Positions 35,333 to 45,252 of a DNA stretch of 64,000 nt are shown piece by piece; positions within the stretch are counted from its first letter, which is position 1, and every line of letters begins with the position of its first letter. Below the pieces are notes generated by a model that saw only the letters and a program-made list of their open reading frames with translations, did no database searches and was not told where the DNA came from. This DNA comes from Boudabousia marimammalium (GTDB lineage Bacteria > Actinomycetota > Actinomycetes > Actinomycetales > Actinomycetaceae). Location of the stretch: NCBI RefSeq assembly GCF_001936115.1, contig NZ_MPDM01000008.1, positions 16,464-80,463 on the forward strand. Direction: 5' to 3'. The position numbers and the translations under genes are program-made.

Positions 35333-36486
35333 TTCCCTCACGCGGGTCCGCCCAGGAAGCCAGTGCAGAAGGGCAGTCCGAAAAGCAGCCCCAGCTGGAA
35401 GATCCCACTTTGGCGGCCATCACGGAGCCCGTCTACGAGGGGGAAACCTACCGTTTCGCCGGCGACGGTCACGCCTTCACCGACCCCGCCAAAGACACCT
35501 ACGTGGTTGCCACTCAGTGGGGTGAGGGGGAACTCCTCCCCATCACCGCGGACCAGCAACACCTGCTGTTCGTTCCACAGGACGTCACGGCGGAAGAAAT
35601 TGAAGCCCTAGTGGTGAGTTTGTGGGATGAGGCCGGCTGGCTGATGCCCGGCATTCTCGGCCTTTTCGATGAGGTCACCCTGTCTGGTCCGTGGCAAATT
35701 TCGCGTCAGATTGGGCGCGAACTCAAACTACCTAACTCAGCTGCCTGGGGATACCTGATTCAGGTTGCCCCGAACCGCAGACAGCCAGAGGCTGGCATGG
35801 CGGTCGAGGTGGCTGAAGCCCTCTACGCCTCCGATCATGTCTCCCCGCTATTTAAGGGTGAACTCCCGGTTGGGGATGAGTATCAAGTGCTCAGTCACCT
35901 GCTGGATGTGGCCGCCCGTGTGGGTGGGGGGATTCGTTCCGACCAAGGCCTAGTTTACGAGCCCGACCCGGACCATTTAGTGGATCTGACTGTGTATGCG
36001 CCGGCGTGGCTGCCGGGCAAAGATATGCTTTCTTTGATTCAGCGAATCAACCCGCAAGCTCGAGTCTTGACCGATGCGTGGGCGCCTTGGGTCAATCCTG
36101 GTTTTGCCCGGGCCTCTGAGGCCCCTGAGCATCAACTGGTGCCGTTGGCATTGGGATCGGCGCTGAGCTCTTCAACCAGCCCCTACGCGATTGAAATCCC
36201 CCTCGAACGGAGGGGCGCAGTCATCCTGGAGGCTGATTACTCAGACGTGGTGCCACGCGCCCTGCGGTGGGAAGAATGGGTGAAGGAACAAGTTGCCGTC
36301 TACCTGCTGACTTGGCATCCCTCACAAGATCGGACGCATTTGTCTAGCCGTCCGTCTCGTCAAATCCGGATGGAACGCCTCGCGGCCACGGTTTTGATTG
36401 AGCAGATCGCCGCGCAAATCTGCGAGCGCACCGACGGTGAAGCTGTGGACGATGCCGGATTTATTGTCGCTTTCGATCAGTCCTGA
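35329..36486 (+). CDS. Unknown protein coupled to dcd
   Basis: This 385-residue protein is acidic and soluble, without signal peptide or membrane helix, and matches no family I recognise. It starts within the dcd stop (overlap of four bases), so it is translationally coupled. An E/Q/S-rich tail of about 35 residues is followed by what looks like a repeated alpha/beta layout. [19 protein letters not shown] (about 105-123) and [18 protein letters not shown] (about 245-262) are Trp-rich segments that might be conserved. Coupling to a nucleotide enzyme does not define its role. Confidence 0.7.
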   Translation: MIPSRGSAQEASAEGQSEKQPQLEDPTLAAITEPVYEGETYRFAGDGHAFTDPAKDTYVVATQWGEGELLPITADQQHLLFVPQDVTAEEIEALVVSLWDEAGWLMPGILGLFDEVTLSGPWQISRQIGRELKLPNSAAWGYLIQVAPNRRQPEAGMAVEVAEALYASDHVSPLFKGELPVGDEYQVLSHLLDVAARVGGGIRSDQGLVYEPDPDHLVDLTVYAPAWLPGKDMLSLIQRINPQARVLTDAWAPWVNPGFARASEAPEHQLVPLALGSALSSSTSPYAIEIPLERRGAVILEADYSDVVPRALRWEEWVKEQVAVYLLTWHPSQDRTHLSSRPSRQIRMERLAATVLIEQIAAQICERTDGEAVDDAGFIVAFDQS

Positions 36487-36682
36487 ACAGCATATTTTTC
36501 CACTTCGCACGAAAGTGCGCGAAAAGCGCCAGAATCTTGCATTTTTCGTGACCTCTGCCCTGACAAAAACTTTCCCTCAGAGTACAGTGCAATTCACGTA
36601 TTCACCGCCTAGCTAGCGCAAGCTCAGGTTTTACCTGAACACTTAAAGGCTGCTGGTGTGCAAAGTAAGAGGAGAAGCTCCT

Positions 36683-38533
36683 ATGTGTGGAATTGTCGGC
36701 GCGATCGGCGTCAATAACCCGGTAGATTTTGTCATCGCTGGACTTTACCGGCTGGAATACCGCGGCTACGATTCTGCTGGTGTGAGTGTCCTCGCGCCCT
36801 CGGCCACCGCGGATGTCCCCGCCACCTTGCGCAGGGTCCGCAAAGTGGGGCGTGTCAAGGAACTTGAAGATGCCCTCCCGGAAGGTTTCGAAGGCGTGGC
36901 GGCCATCGGGCATACGCGCTGGGCAACCCACGGCCCCGCCACCGAAAACAATGCTCACCCGCAGGTTTCCTCCGATGAGCGGATTCACCTAGTCCACAAC
37001 GGCATCATTGATAACGCAGCGATTTTGCGCACTCGCCTCATGGACGAGGGGGTACGGTTCAGCTCCGACACCGACACGGAGGTAATCGCCCAACTGGTAC
37101 GGCAGGCTTTTGACAGAGGCAGCAAAACCTTGGAAGAAGCCACTCTAGCGGCGGTCGATCAAGTCACTGGCACCTATGCGATTGCAGTACTGGACCGTGA
37201 ACACCCAGAGTCGATGGTGGTGGCGCGGCAGGGCTCCCCGCTGGTCTTGGGCGTCGGTGAAGGAACCATGTATGTGGCTTCGGATGTGGCGGCTCTGGTG
37301 GCCTACACGGACCGGGTGATTCACCTAGAGGACGGCGAACTCGCGGTCCTGACTCCGAATCATTTGCGGGCCTTCACTAAGGAAACCGATGATGTGGGTC
37401 GCACTCCCGAACTCATTGAAGTGACCGAGGATGATTTCGCCCGCTCCGGCTATGAGCACTACATGATGAAAGAAATGATGGAGCAACCGCAGGTGGCGGA
37501 GCAACTCATTGGCGGTCACCTCGATGAACGGCATGGCACGACCCGTCTGCCGGACCTGAACCTCTCCCCGCGAGAGCTTCGTTCCTTCCGTCGGGTCAAG
37601 ATCTTGGGCTGCGGCTCCGCCTACTATGTGGGCCAGATGGGGGCGCAAATGATTGCAGAGATCGCGCGTATCCCCGCGGACGCGGAAGCGGCTTCAGAGT
37701 TTCGTTACCGGGCCCCGCTAATCGAAGCTGACACCCTTTATATTGTGGTGTCACAATCAGGTGAAACCGCTGATACGGCTTTCGCCGTAGAAGAGATTAA
37801 ACGCAAGGGCGGCTACGTGGTTGGCGTTATCAACGCGGTTGGCTCCACGATTGCCCGCGCAGTTGACGGTCGCGTCTACATTCACGCCGGAGCTGAGGTG
37901 GCTGTCGCCTCCACGAAAGCATTGACTAATATGGCCATCGTCTTCGCGATGATTGCGGTGGAGATGGGGCGGGTGCATGACCTTTCTTTGATTGACGGTC
38001 GGCGCCTAGTTGCGGGGATTGCGGCACTGCCGGGGAAGATCACACAAATTATTGAGAACCGTGACCTCCTCGACCCCCTCGCCTTAACTCTCTCCCAAGC
38101 CAGCTCCATCTACTATATTGGGCGCGTGCGCGGCTACCCGGTAGCCTCCGAAGGGGCGCAGAAGATGAAGGAGATCAGCTATATTCATGCGGAGTCCTAT
38201 CAGACGTCGGAGCTCAAACACGGGCCTCTGGCGCTGGTTAGCCCAGAGATGCCGACCGTTGCTTTCATTCCTGATGATGAGCTGACTGACCGCAATATTG
38301 CGGCGGCCGAACAGATTATGGCCCGGCAGGGGCCGCTAGTGGCCTTCACCCATGCGGGTGTTGATCTTTCTGGCTTGGATGCGCAAACCTATGTGGTACC
38401 GAAGAGTGAACCGGAGCTAGATCCCATCCTGTTGACCATCCCCATGCAGCTGCTGGCCTACAAGGTGGCGGTCCTGTTGGGGCATGATGTGGACAAGCCT
38501 CGAAACCTCGCTAAGTCAGTTACGGTAGAGTAG
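36683..38533 (+). CDS. glmS: Glutamine--fructose-6-phosphate aminotransferase
   Basis: It makes glucosamine 6-phosphate for peptidoglycan and mycothiol synthesis. ATG 36683 follows AGAGGAGA and gives MCGIVGAIG, with Cys2 as the catalytic glutaminase nucleophile after Met removal; an upstream in-frame GTG would bury it. In the 616-residue protein the glutaminase domain covers about 1-235 (HTRWATHG, HNGIIDN) and two SIS domains about 290-600 (GCGSAYY, SQSGETADTAFAVE, ASTKALTN, ELKHGPLAL). There is no sign of a glmS ribozyme in the 196-bp leader. The enzyme's product is chemically linked to the amino sugars the GH20 enzymes would release. Confidence 0.97.
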   Translation: MCGIVGAIGVNNPVDFVIAGLYRLEYRGYDSAGVSVLAPSATADVPATLRRVRKVGRVKELEDALPEGFEGVAAIGHTRWATHGPATENNAHPQVSSDERIHLVHNGIIDNAAILRTRLMDEGVRFSSDTDTEVIAQLVRQAFDRGSKTLEEATLAAVDQVTGTYAIAVLDREHPESMVVARQGSPLVLGVGEGTMYVASDVAALVAYTDRVIHLEDGELAVLTPNHLRAFTKETDDVGRTPELIEVTEDDFARSGYEHYMMKEMMEQPQVAEQLIGGHLDERHGTTRLPDLNLSPRELRSFRRVKILGCGSAYYVGQMGAQMIAEIARIPADAEAASEFRYRAPLIEADTLYIVVSQSGETADTAFAVEEIKRKGGYVVGVINAVGSTIARAVDGRVYIHAGAEVAVASTKALTNMAIVFAMIAVEMGRVHDLSLIDGRRLVAGIAALPGKITQIIENRDLLDPLALTLSQASSIYYIGRVRGYPVASEGAQKMKEISYIHAESYQTSELKHGPLALVSPEMPTVAFIPDDELTDRNIAAAEQIMARQGPLVAFTHAGVDLSGLDAQTYVVPKSEPELDPILLTIPMQLLAYKVAVLLGHDVDKPRNLAKSVTVE

Positions 38534-38615
38534 TGCAGTTACCTGAATAACGGATTGGGCTTTAGTCTGTGTTTTCGGTGGCTATACTTGTGGTAATGAC
38601 TTTAAGGAGAAACAG

Positions 38616-39680
38616 GTGACTAACGAAAATCTGAATCCCAACCCAGACTCTCAGTCTCAGCGCAGATTCCCTTCCCGCCGGGAGCTGGCCGCCCAACAAC
38701 GCGCCGGACAACCCGTGGAGGAGAGCTCAAGAGAGGACAGCTCCGCGCCAGAGCTCGACCCGGTGGTGGACCCGAGCCTGCCTGCCGAGATGCAAACCCC
38801 AGAAGTCTCGCAGGTGGAATCTCCTCAGCCGGCAGCAACTTCCGTCCCCCCAGTAGCTCCGCGCTATGGCGTAAAAATGGATGAAAAACAGCTAGCTGAG
38901 TTCCGCCGGCAACAGGGACTGCCGCCAGTGGGTGAGCAGCCGGCCCCGCAAACCCCGGCTCAGGGAGGCTGGGATGAAAGTAAAGGGCGTTTCCGCCGCC
39001 CGGGAGAGTCAGCGCCCTCGTCCTCGGCACCTCGCCCAGAGCAACCGAAGAATGTTTCCGCCAACCCCTACGCGCCGGCGAGCCAGTCGTTCGAGCAGGT
39101 GACGAAGCAATCCCCGCAGTCGCAGTCCACTAGCTCCGGGCCGCTGCCTTCCCGTAAGGGGCCAATCTGGACTTTGGTGGTGAGCGTGTTTGTGCTGCTC
39201 GCTCTACCGATCGGTCTGATTATCTATACGACGGCGCAACTGATGGGCGCCTCCCCAACGGGTAGTGAGATTGGTCAGATGCGCCAGGTTGCGGTGGGGG
39301 AGCAGTTCCCAGTTCGTGAAGGTGAGAAAGCTTGGGCGGTCATCCAAGGGATTGACGACAGCAGTACCTGTGCCCTCTACCCGGGCGCTTCCACCTCTGA
39401 TTCTGAGGCAATGATCGGTGAACCGATTGGTCTGGAAACCACTGGACAGCAGATCCGTACTTACCCGGCAATGCCGGAGAAAACCGCCACGATGCGTTGT
39501 GAAGGGGCTAAGCCTTCAGCAATCCTGATGGGGACCGGAGATTTTGAGGCGTGGAGTTTCAACTATTCGCGTGTCCTGCTGATTTCCATGATCTTTGGCT
39601 TAGTGGCTTTCGTGGGGATGATCGTCGGCATTGTCTGGCTGGTAAAAGTCAATGGTCGCCGGAAAACGATGAGGAACTAG
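38616..39680 (+). CDS. Two-pass membrane protein with RFPSR N-terminus
   Basis: The 354-residue protein starts at GTG 38616 with AAGGAG upstream and a TATACT -10 near 38585. Residues 1-180 are disordered, Pro/Gln/Ser-rich and cytoplasmic, and contain RFPSRRELAAQQRAG at 17-31. A first membrane helix (about 184-209), an extracytoplasmic domain of about 100 residues with two Cys (STCALYPG and TMRCEGAKP, perhaps a disulphide) and a second helix (about 318-345) follow. I recognise no named family. The N-terminal motif is shared with the ABC ATPase at 1692-2561. It is transcribed alone after glmS. Confidence 0.75.
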   Translation: MTNENLNPNPDSQSQRRFPSRRELAAQQRAGQPVEESSREDSSAPELDPVVDPSLPAEMQTPEVSQVESPQPAATSVPPVAPRYGVKMDEKQLAEFRRQQGLPPVGEQPAPQTPAQGGWDESKGRFRRPGESAPSSSAPRPEQPKNVSANPYAPASQSFEQVTKQSPQSQSTSSGPLPSRKGPIWTLVVSVFVLLALPIGLIIYTTAQLMGASPTGSEIGQMRQVAVGEQFPVREGEKAWAVIQGIDDSSTCALYPGASTSDSEAMIGEPIGLETTGQQIRTYPAMPEKTATMRCEGAKPSAILMGTGDFEAWSFNYSRVLLISMIFGLVAFVGMIVGIVWLVKVNGRRKTMRN

Positions 39681-39704
39681 CCGCCTCAGAGTCTATAACA
39701 TGAA

Positions 39705-39737
39705 TGATGCCCTCCCCAGAATCTGGGGAGGGCATCA
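39705..39737. terminator. Bidirectional terminator
   Basis: TGATGCCCTCCCCAGA and TCTGGGGAGGGCATCA are exact complements with almost no loop between them, placed between convergent genes. The T-run is weak (CTATT). Confidence 0.75.
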
Positions 39738-39776
39738 CTATTGAGTACAGTTTCAGCTGATTCGCTGAATTAGACT

Positions 39777-39968
39777 TTAGAAGCCTAGGCGGTCCTTAGC
39801 CTCGGTGACTGCCTCGGTGGCGGAGTCTTTTGCCTTGCTGGCAGTTTCCTTAGCCTTATCGGCGGCGTCTTCAGCGACGTCCTTAGCTTTTTCGACGGTG
39901 TCTTCAGCGACGTCTTTTAGCTCTGCAGCCTTATCACTAGCGGCGTCCTTCATTGCGTTGAGATCCAT
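39777..39968 (-). CDS. Small Lys/Ala/Asp-rich amphipathic protein
   Basis: This 63-residue protein is made almost entirely of 11-residue-like repeats (KAKDVAEDAADKAKETASKAK) and is predicted to be one long amphipathic helix. This resembles LEA-type or CsbD/YtxH-like stress proteins. It has a good ribosome site (GAAAGGA before ATG 39968). The gene is divergent from the HspR-controlled clpB, so a stress role is an inference from composition and position. Confidence 0.7.
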   Translation of the reverse strand: MDLNAMKDAASDKAAELKDVAEDTVEKAKDVAEDAADKAKETASKAKDSATEAVTEAKDRLGF

Positions 39969-40100
39969 TTCGGATTCCTTTCATAGTCCTATGTGACTCT
40001 TTCATCCTTACATATTGTTTGCGCCAATTTCTTGAATTTTTCGCTATTTGCATGAATTTTTGCCCTTGGCTGATAAAAGCAGGAAAAACAGAAAAATAGA

Positions 40101-40121
40101 GTTGAGCGGAATAGACTCAAC
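40101..40121. promoter_or_regulatory. HAIR-like HspR operator before clpB
   Basis: GTTGAGC-N7-ACTCAAC (40101-40121) fits the HAIR consensus CTTGAGT-N7-ACTCAAG with the exact seven-base spacer. It lies 51-71 bp upstream of clpB. HspR is the known repressor of clpB and dnaK in Actinobacteria. The hspR gene is not in this window. Confidence 0.65.
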
Positions 40122-40172
40122 TTTGTCGTCGTTGTATTCAGTAACACTTGAATATTTGGAGGAAGCTTACTG

Positions 40173-42800
40173 ATGAATACGAAACTAACTACAAAATCAC
40201 AAGAGGCCATTAGCTCTGCGATACAAAGCGCAGTGGCTGCCGGAAACCCACAGGTAGAAGATATCCACCTGCTAAACGCACTTTTGGAACAGGGAGAGGG
40301 TATCGCGCTTTCCTTACTTGACGCCTCCGGTGCTGACCGGAAACAGGTCGGCGCAGCCGTGCGCACCAGCCTAGTGAAACTGCCCACCGCAAGCGGCACC
40401 ACAGTCACTCAGCCGCAGCTATCACGACAGCTCATAGAGATTATCAATACGGCTGAAAAAACCGCCCAAGAGATGGGGGATGAGTACGTTTCCACCGAAC
40501 ACCTATTGCTGGCGACCTCATCCTCGGCCGGAAAAGCCGGGCAAATCCTGCAAGGTGCGGGAGCCACCCAAGCTCAGCTAGGTGAAGTCCTGCCGAAACT
40601 TCGCGGCAGCTCCAAAGTCACCAGCCCCGACCCGGAAGGAACCTTTGAAGCGCTGAAGAAATACGGTCAAGACCTGACCGCGCGGGCGCGCGAAGGCAAA
40701 CTGGACCCAGTGATCGGCCGTGATGAAGAAATTCGGCGCGTCGTCCAAGTGCTCTCCCGCCGCACCAAGAACAACCCGGTGCTGATTGGTGAACCCGGCG
40801 TCGGTAAAACCGCGGTCGTTGAAGGCCTAGCGCAACGAATCGTGGCAGGCGATGTGCCCGACAGCTTGAAGGATAAGCAGCTAATCGCCCTCGACATTGC
40901 CGGAATGGTAGCGGGTGCAAAATACCGTGGTGAGTTCGAAGAACGCCTCAAAGCGGTACTGAAAGAAATCACTGAATCTGACGGTCAAATCATCAGCTTC
41001 ATTGATGAGCTACATACCGTTGTGGGGGCCGGAGGCGGCTCCGAAGGTGCCATGGACGCAGGCAATATGCTCAAACCCATGCTGGCGCGCGGTGAACTGC
41101 GACTAGTTGGCGCCACCACTTTGGATGAATACCGTGAAAACGTGGAGAAAGATCCCGCCCTAGAGCGTCGCTTCCAGCAGATCTTCGTGGGGGAACCCTC
41201 CGTTGAAGATACCATCGCAATCTTGCGCGGCATTGCTCCGAAGTACGAAGCCCACCACAAGATCACCATTTCAGACGGCGCGCTGGTAGCGGCAGCGCAG
41301 CTCTCCAACCGGTACATTACCGGCCGGCAACTACCAGATAAAGCGATCGATCTAATCGATGAGGCGGCCTCCCGCCTGCGGATGGAGCTGGACTCCTCCC
41401 CGGTGGAGATTGACCGGCTCAACCGTGAAGTTGAGCGCCTGCGGATGGAAGAGTCCTACCTGACTGAATCTGGTGAAGATGACGCTGCCGCTAGTGAACG
41501 CCTAGCTGATTTGCGGGCCGAACTAGCGGATAAGCAGGAAGAATTGAGTGGCCTCACCGCCCGCTGGGAAGCCGAAAAGGCCGGACATAACCGGGTCGGT
41601 GAACTGCGCGTCCAGTTAGATGATTTGCGTACCCAGCTGGAGCTAGCCATGCGGGAAGCCCGCTGGGAGGAAGCTGGCCGCCTACAAAACGGTGAGATTC
41701 CGAAGGTTGAGCGGGAGATTGCCGCGGCGGAAGCAGCCGAAGCTGAGCGTACCGCCGACACCTCACCCTCGGCCCCCGAACCCATGATTGCCGAAAAAGT
41801 CGGCCCCATGGAGATTGCGGAAGTCGTGGAAGCGTGGACTGGAATCCCAGCTGGAAAGCAACTCAAGGGCGACATGGAGAAACTCCTAGAGATGGAAGAC
41901 ATCATCGGACGGCGCCTGATTGGTCAGCGTCAGGCCGTGGCGGCCGTCTCTGACGCGGTGCGTCGCTCCCGGGCAGGTATCTCCGACCCGAACCGGCCGA
42001 CCGGTTCCTTCCTGATGCTGGGTCCCACCGGTGTCGGTAAGACGGAGCTGGCGAAGGCCCTAGCGGAATTCCTGTTCGATGACGACCGTGCCATGGTTCG
42101 CATCGACATGTCTGAATACTCTGAGAAGCATACAGTGTCGCGTCTGGTTGGTGCGCCTCCCGGTTACGTTGGTTATGACGAGGGTGGTCAGCTCACCGAA
42201 GCGGTGCGTCGCCGTCCCTACTCAGTGGTGCTGCTGGATGAGATTGAGAAGGCCCACCCAGAGGTCTTTGACATCTTGTTACAGGTCCTCGATGATGGTC
42301 GCCTCACCGACGGTCAGGGGCGCACAGTGGATTTCCGCAACGTGATTTTGGTGCTGACCTCCAACCTGGGCAGCCAGTTCCTGATTGACCCGGCCCGCTC
42401 CGCGCAGGAGCGTCAGGAAGCGGTCATGGGTGCGGTACACGCCAGCTTTAAGCCAGAGTTCTTGAACCGTCTGGATGAGATCCTCATCTTTGAGGCGCTC
42501 ACTAAGTCCGAGCTGGCGCGAATCGTTGATTTGCAGCTGGCACAGATGCAGGCCCGCCTAGTGGACCGCCGCATCACCTTGCAGGTGACCGATGAGGCTC
42601 GCACTTGGCTGGCGGACCGCGGCTACGATCCCGCTTTTGGTGCCCGTCCGCTTCGTCGCCTCGTGCAGCGTGAGATCGGGGACCGTCTAGCTACCATGAT
42701 TTTGGGTGGCAAAGTGGCGACCGGTGACAGCGTTGAGGTTTCTGTGGCCGAGGGGGCTGAAAGCCTCAGCCTGCAAGCCGTCGCTGCGGAGCAGAAGTGA
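40173..42800 (+). CDS. clpB: ATP-dependent disaggregase ClpB
   Basis: It rescues aggregated proteins with DnaK. The 875-residue hexameric AAA+ enzyme has the N-terminal Clp domain (about 1-150), NBD1 with GEPGVGKTA (about 206-214) and [12 protein letters not shown], the ClpB-specific middle coiled coil (about 410-540), NBD2 with GPTGVGKTE (about 616-624), [13 protein letters not shown] and the conserved C-terminus [11 protein letters not shown]. The middle coiled coil separates it from ClpA/ClpC. GGAGGA precedes ATG with a slightly long spacing. The HAIR-like site upstream predicts heat induction. Confidence 0.97.
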   Translation: MNTKLTTKSQEAISSAIQSAVAAGNPQVEDIHLLNALLEQGEGIALSLLDASGADRKQVGAAVRTSLVKLPTASGTTVTQPQLSRQLIEIINTAEKTAQEMGDEYVSTEHLLLATSSSAGKAGQILQGAGATQAQLGEVLPKLRGSSKVTSPDPEGTFEALKKYGQDLTARAREGKLDPVIGRDEEIRRVVQVLSRRTKNNPVLIGEPGVGKTAVVEGLAQRIVAGDVPDSLKDKQLIALDIAGMVAGAKYRGEFEERLKAVLKEITESDGQIISFIDELHTVVGAGGGSEGAMDAGNMLKPMLARGELRLVGATTLDEYRENVEKDPALERRFQQIFVGEPSVEDTIAILRGIAPKYEAHHKITISDGALVAAAQLSNRYITGRQLPDKAIDLIDEAASRLRMELDSSPVEIDRLNREVERLRMEESYLTESGEDDAAASERLADLRAELADKQEELSGLTARWEAEKAGHNRVGELRVQLDDLRTQLELAMREARWEEAGRLQNGEIPKVEREIAAAEAAEAERTADTSPSAPEPMIAEKVGPMEIAEVVEAWTGIPAGKQLKGDMEKLLEMEDIIGRRLIGQRQAVAAVSDAVRRSRAGISDPNRPTGSFLMLGPTGVGKTELAKALAEFLFDDDRAMVRIDMSEYSEKHTVSRLVGAPPGYVGYDEGGQLTEAVRRRPYSVVLLDEIEKAHPEVFDILLQVLDDGRLTDGQGRTVDFRNVILVLTSNLGSQFLIDPARSAQERQEAVMGAVHASFKPEFLNRLDEILIFEALTKSELARIVDLQLAQMQARLVDRRITLQVTDEARTWLADRGYDPAFGARPLRRLVQREIGDRLATMILGGKVATGDSVEVSVAEGAESLSLQAVAAEQK

Positions 42801-42849
42801 CGCTGTCAGTGCTTGGTCCGGCAGGGGTGAGAGCCATTCAAAACGGCGT

Positions 42850-42861
42850 TAGAATCGAAGC
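42850..42861 (+). promoter_or_regulatory. Leaderless -10 for the serine hydrolase gene
   Basis: TAGAAT (42850-42855) ends six bases before ATG 42862, with no ribosome site in between. Confidence 0.4.
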
Positions 42862-43656
42862 ATGAGTGTTCAAAGTTTTGATTTCCCGCACGGTCTGATA
42901 GTGACTAGAAGCGAGGGGGAGCTGGCCCATGCCGGCGAAGTAGATACTGTCTTCCCCCTCGCTTCTGTCACTAAGCTTTTCGCCACCTGGGCGGTCGCTA
43001 CCGTAATTGATGAGGGTCTGATGAGCCTGTCTGACCCGCTGGGGCCGGAAGGCTCCACGGTTCGCCATTTGCTGTCGCACACTTCCGGTCTGGCCATGAA
43101 CTCCGATAAGGTGCTGGCGGCTCCGGGGCAGCGGCGCATTTATTCGAACCGTGGCATTGAGGTCGTGACTGCGTTCGCTGCGGGTCATCTCAATCTGAAT
43201 GTGGATGAGTTTTTGCGGGCCAAAGTAGTGGAGCCTCTGGGGATTGATTCATGGCGATACGTGAGCTCTCCTGCCTATGGGGGTTCTGCCACCGTCAGAG
43301 ACTTGGCGAAGTTTGCGCGGGAGGTGCTTTCCCCGACTTTGCTGTCCCCGGCGTTAGTGAGTGAGATTTTCACCCCGCAGTTCCCGGAGGTTTCCGGCAT
43401 CTTGCCGGGCTATGGGAAGCAGTCGCCGAACCTGTGGGCGCTAGGATTTGAGATTCGCGGGGAAAAGTCCCCGCACTGGACCGCGACGGAAGCTCCTGCG
43501 CATTTGGCCGGGCACTTTGGTCAGTCGGGTTCCTTTTTATGGGTGGACCGAGGGCGTGATTTGTCGACGGTTTTTGCCGGGGCAAAACGCTTCTCTGAGA
43601 TACATCAGGCAATCTGGCCGAAAGTGAATCAAGAAATCCTTGAAAATTGGGGATAA
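42862..43656 (+). CDS. Serine hydrolase of the beta-lactamase/penicillin-binding family
   Basis: This 264-residue class C-like (PF00144) hydrolase has the nucleophile motif SVTK (Ser35 to Lys38), the YSN triad (residues 94-96) and HFGQSG in place of KTG near the C-terminus, all in the right order. It has no signal peptide, so it is probably cytoplasmic. That makes an esterase or peptidase role more likely than beta-lactam resistance. At 264 residues it is at the short end of the family. It follows clpB by 61 bp but has its own -10. Confidence 0.85.
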   Translation: MSVQSFDFPHGLIVTRSEGELAHAGEVDTVFPLASVTKLFATWAVATVIDEGLMSLSDPLGPEGSTVRHLLSHTSGLAMNSDKVLAAPGQRRIYSNRGIEVVTAFAAGHLNLNVDEFLRAKVVEPLGIDSWRYVSSPAYGGSATVRDLAKFAREVLSPTLLSPALVSEIFTPQFPEVSGILPGYGKQSPNLWALGFEIRGEKSPHWTATEAPAHLAGHFGQSGSFLWVDRGRDLSTVFAGAKRFSEIHQAIWPKVNQEILENWG

Positions 43657-43836
43657 ATAGCTGAATAAACGGATCCAGTCTGCTTTGGGTAGCTGCTTTT
43701 CTCCTAAGTCTTAACCGAACCGTTATTTTAGAAATGTTGTGGCACGTCTATCTCAGTGACTATACTTGAAACATGCGTGCGGTTTGTGCGCAACATTTTG
43801 CACTAGATTTGTGTAACTCGACGGAGAGGTTTTAAT

Positions 43837-45135
43837 ATGCGCATCTCAAAGAAGGTCCCCGCAATGCTGGCGGTCCTGGCCCTGTCAACGGCCGGCCTGG
43901 CAGCTTGCAGCTCCGATGACAAGGCTGGCGATGCCGGCAAGACCATGGAGCCCTCAGGCAAGGCAGTAGAGATTGAATACTGGCACCGTCTTCCTGACCA
44001 GGACGGCATGGTGAAGGTGGCTGAGGCTGCTGATGAATTCAACAAGGCTAACCCTAACATTAAGGTCAAGACCACCAAGTTTGAAGGTAAAGCAGATCAG
44101 TCCTATGACAAGATTACTGCCGCCGTCAAAGCTGGAAACGCCCCCTGTTTGGCTCAGGCTGACTATGGTAACGTGCCCGCCATGCTGGTCCGCGGTGAAC
44201 TGATGGACGTAACCGATATGGTCGCACAGTACAAAGACAAGTATGCTGCTGGTCCGTGGGGTCAGGTTTCCCCCGGTGGCAAGACCTACGGTATTCCGCA
44301 GGATACCGGCCCGCTGGTTTACTACTACGATAAGGACGCTTTCGACGCCCTTGGCCTGAAGGCTCCCACCACTTGGGATGAGTACTGGGCAAACGCCAAG
44401 AAGGCTAAGGAAGCTGGCAAGGCTTCTTCGGTCTTCCTAGGTGATGAAGCCGGTGACTGGTTTGCCGCTGTTCAGGCTGCTGCCGGTAACGCTTGGTTCA
44501 GCCTTGCTGGTGATGCTTGGAAGGTTGAAGCAAACAGTGACGCTTCCAAGAAGGTTGCTGAGACTTGGCAAGCCTCCATCGACTCTGGTGACACCCTTGT
44601 GGTAGACCGCTGGGGCGATCCTGCTCCTTTCGACCAGAACGTTAAGGAAGGCAAGATCATTGGTTACATTGGCGCCGCTTGGGAAGCTGCCTTCAACCTC
44701 GGCTCCCTCGGTAAAGATGCTGCCAACTGGCAGGTTGCTCAGATGCCTGACGCCAAGTCCGGCCCGTGGGGCGGCTCCGCTATCGTAGTACTCAAGGGTT
44801 GCAAGCATCCCGAAGAAGCTCTCAAGTACGCTGACTGGTACAACACCAACCTGAAGGCTATGACCTCTCAGGGCCTGGTTCCTGCAGCTAAGGGCGATGC
44901 CCCCACCGATGAGAAGGTAATGAAGCTCTACGGTGGTCAGAACGTCATGGCTGAACTACAGAAGGCTGCTGACCTGTCCAACCCGAACTGGATTTACATC
45001 CCCACCTGGCCGGCCGTTAAGACCAGCCTGGTTAACAATATGAAGGCTGGCGTGAAGCTTTCGGAGAACGTTGACAAGGCTCAAGAAGAAGCTGTCAAGT
45101 CTCTGGAGCAGGCTGGTCTGAGCGTAGCTAAGTAA
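43837..45135 (+). CDS. Sugar ABC transporter substrate-binding lipoprotein
   Basis: This 432-residue family 1 solute-binding protein has lipobox LAAC (Cys24 region), then EIEYWHRLPDQDG and VKTTKFEGKADQSYDKI, as in MalE/UgpB-like proteins for oligosaccharides. It should capture a sugar or amino-sugar oligomer outside the cell for the two permeases that follow. GGAGAGG precedes ATG. TATACT near 43761 is a likely -10, and the near-palindrome TTGTGCGCAACA downstream of it could be a LacI-type operator. A strong hairpin after the gene would limit read-through to the permeases. Confidence 0.92.
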   Translation: MRISKKVPAMLAVLALSTAGLAACSSDDKAGDAGKTMEPSGKAVEIEYWHRLPDQDGMVKVAEAADEFNKANPNIKVKTTKFEGKADQSYDKITAAVKAGNAPCLAQADYGNVPAMLVRGELMDVTDMVAQYKDKYAAGPWGQVSPGGKTYGIPQDTGPLVYYYDKDAFDALGLKAPTTWDEYWANAKKAKEAGKASSVFLGDEAGDWFAAVQAAAGNAWFSLAGDAWKVEANSDASKKVAETWQASIDSGDTLVVDRWGDPAPFDQNVKEGKIIGYIGAAWEAAFNLGSLGKDAANWQVAQMPDAKSGPWGGSAIVVLKGCKHPEEALKYADWYNTNLKAMTSQGLVPAAKGDAPTDEKVMKLYGGQNVMAELQKAADLSNPNWIYIPTWPAVKTSLVNNMKAGVKLSENVDKAQEEAVKSLEQAGLSVAK

Positions 45136-45154
45136 AGCTTCCTCGACACTGTAG

Positions 45155-45198
45155 AGTGCGGGGGCAACACCTCGCGGTGTTGCCCCCGCACTTTCTTC
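45155..45198 (+). terminator. Hairpin between binding protein and permease genes
   Basis: AGTGCGGGGGCAACACC and GGTGTTGCCCCCGCACT form a perfect 17-bp stem, followed by TTCTTCTT. As it lies inside the operon, it probably acts as a partial terminator and stabilises the upstream mRNA, giving more binding protein than permease. Confidence 0.8.
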
Positions 45199-45252
45199 TT
45201 CGCTCAGCTAATCCCAGACTTAGCTGGGTGATTCTCTGAAAGTAGGTTGTTA

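Noticed and set aside
36487..36682. glmS ribozyme or riboswitch in the glmS leader
   Set aside because: No conserved ribozyme core or pairing is seen, and this element is known mainly from Firmicutes.
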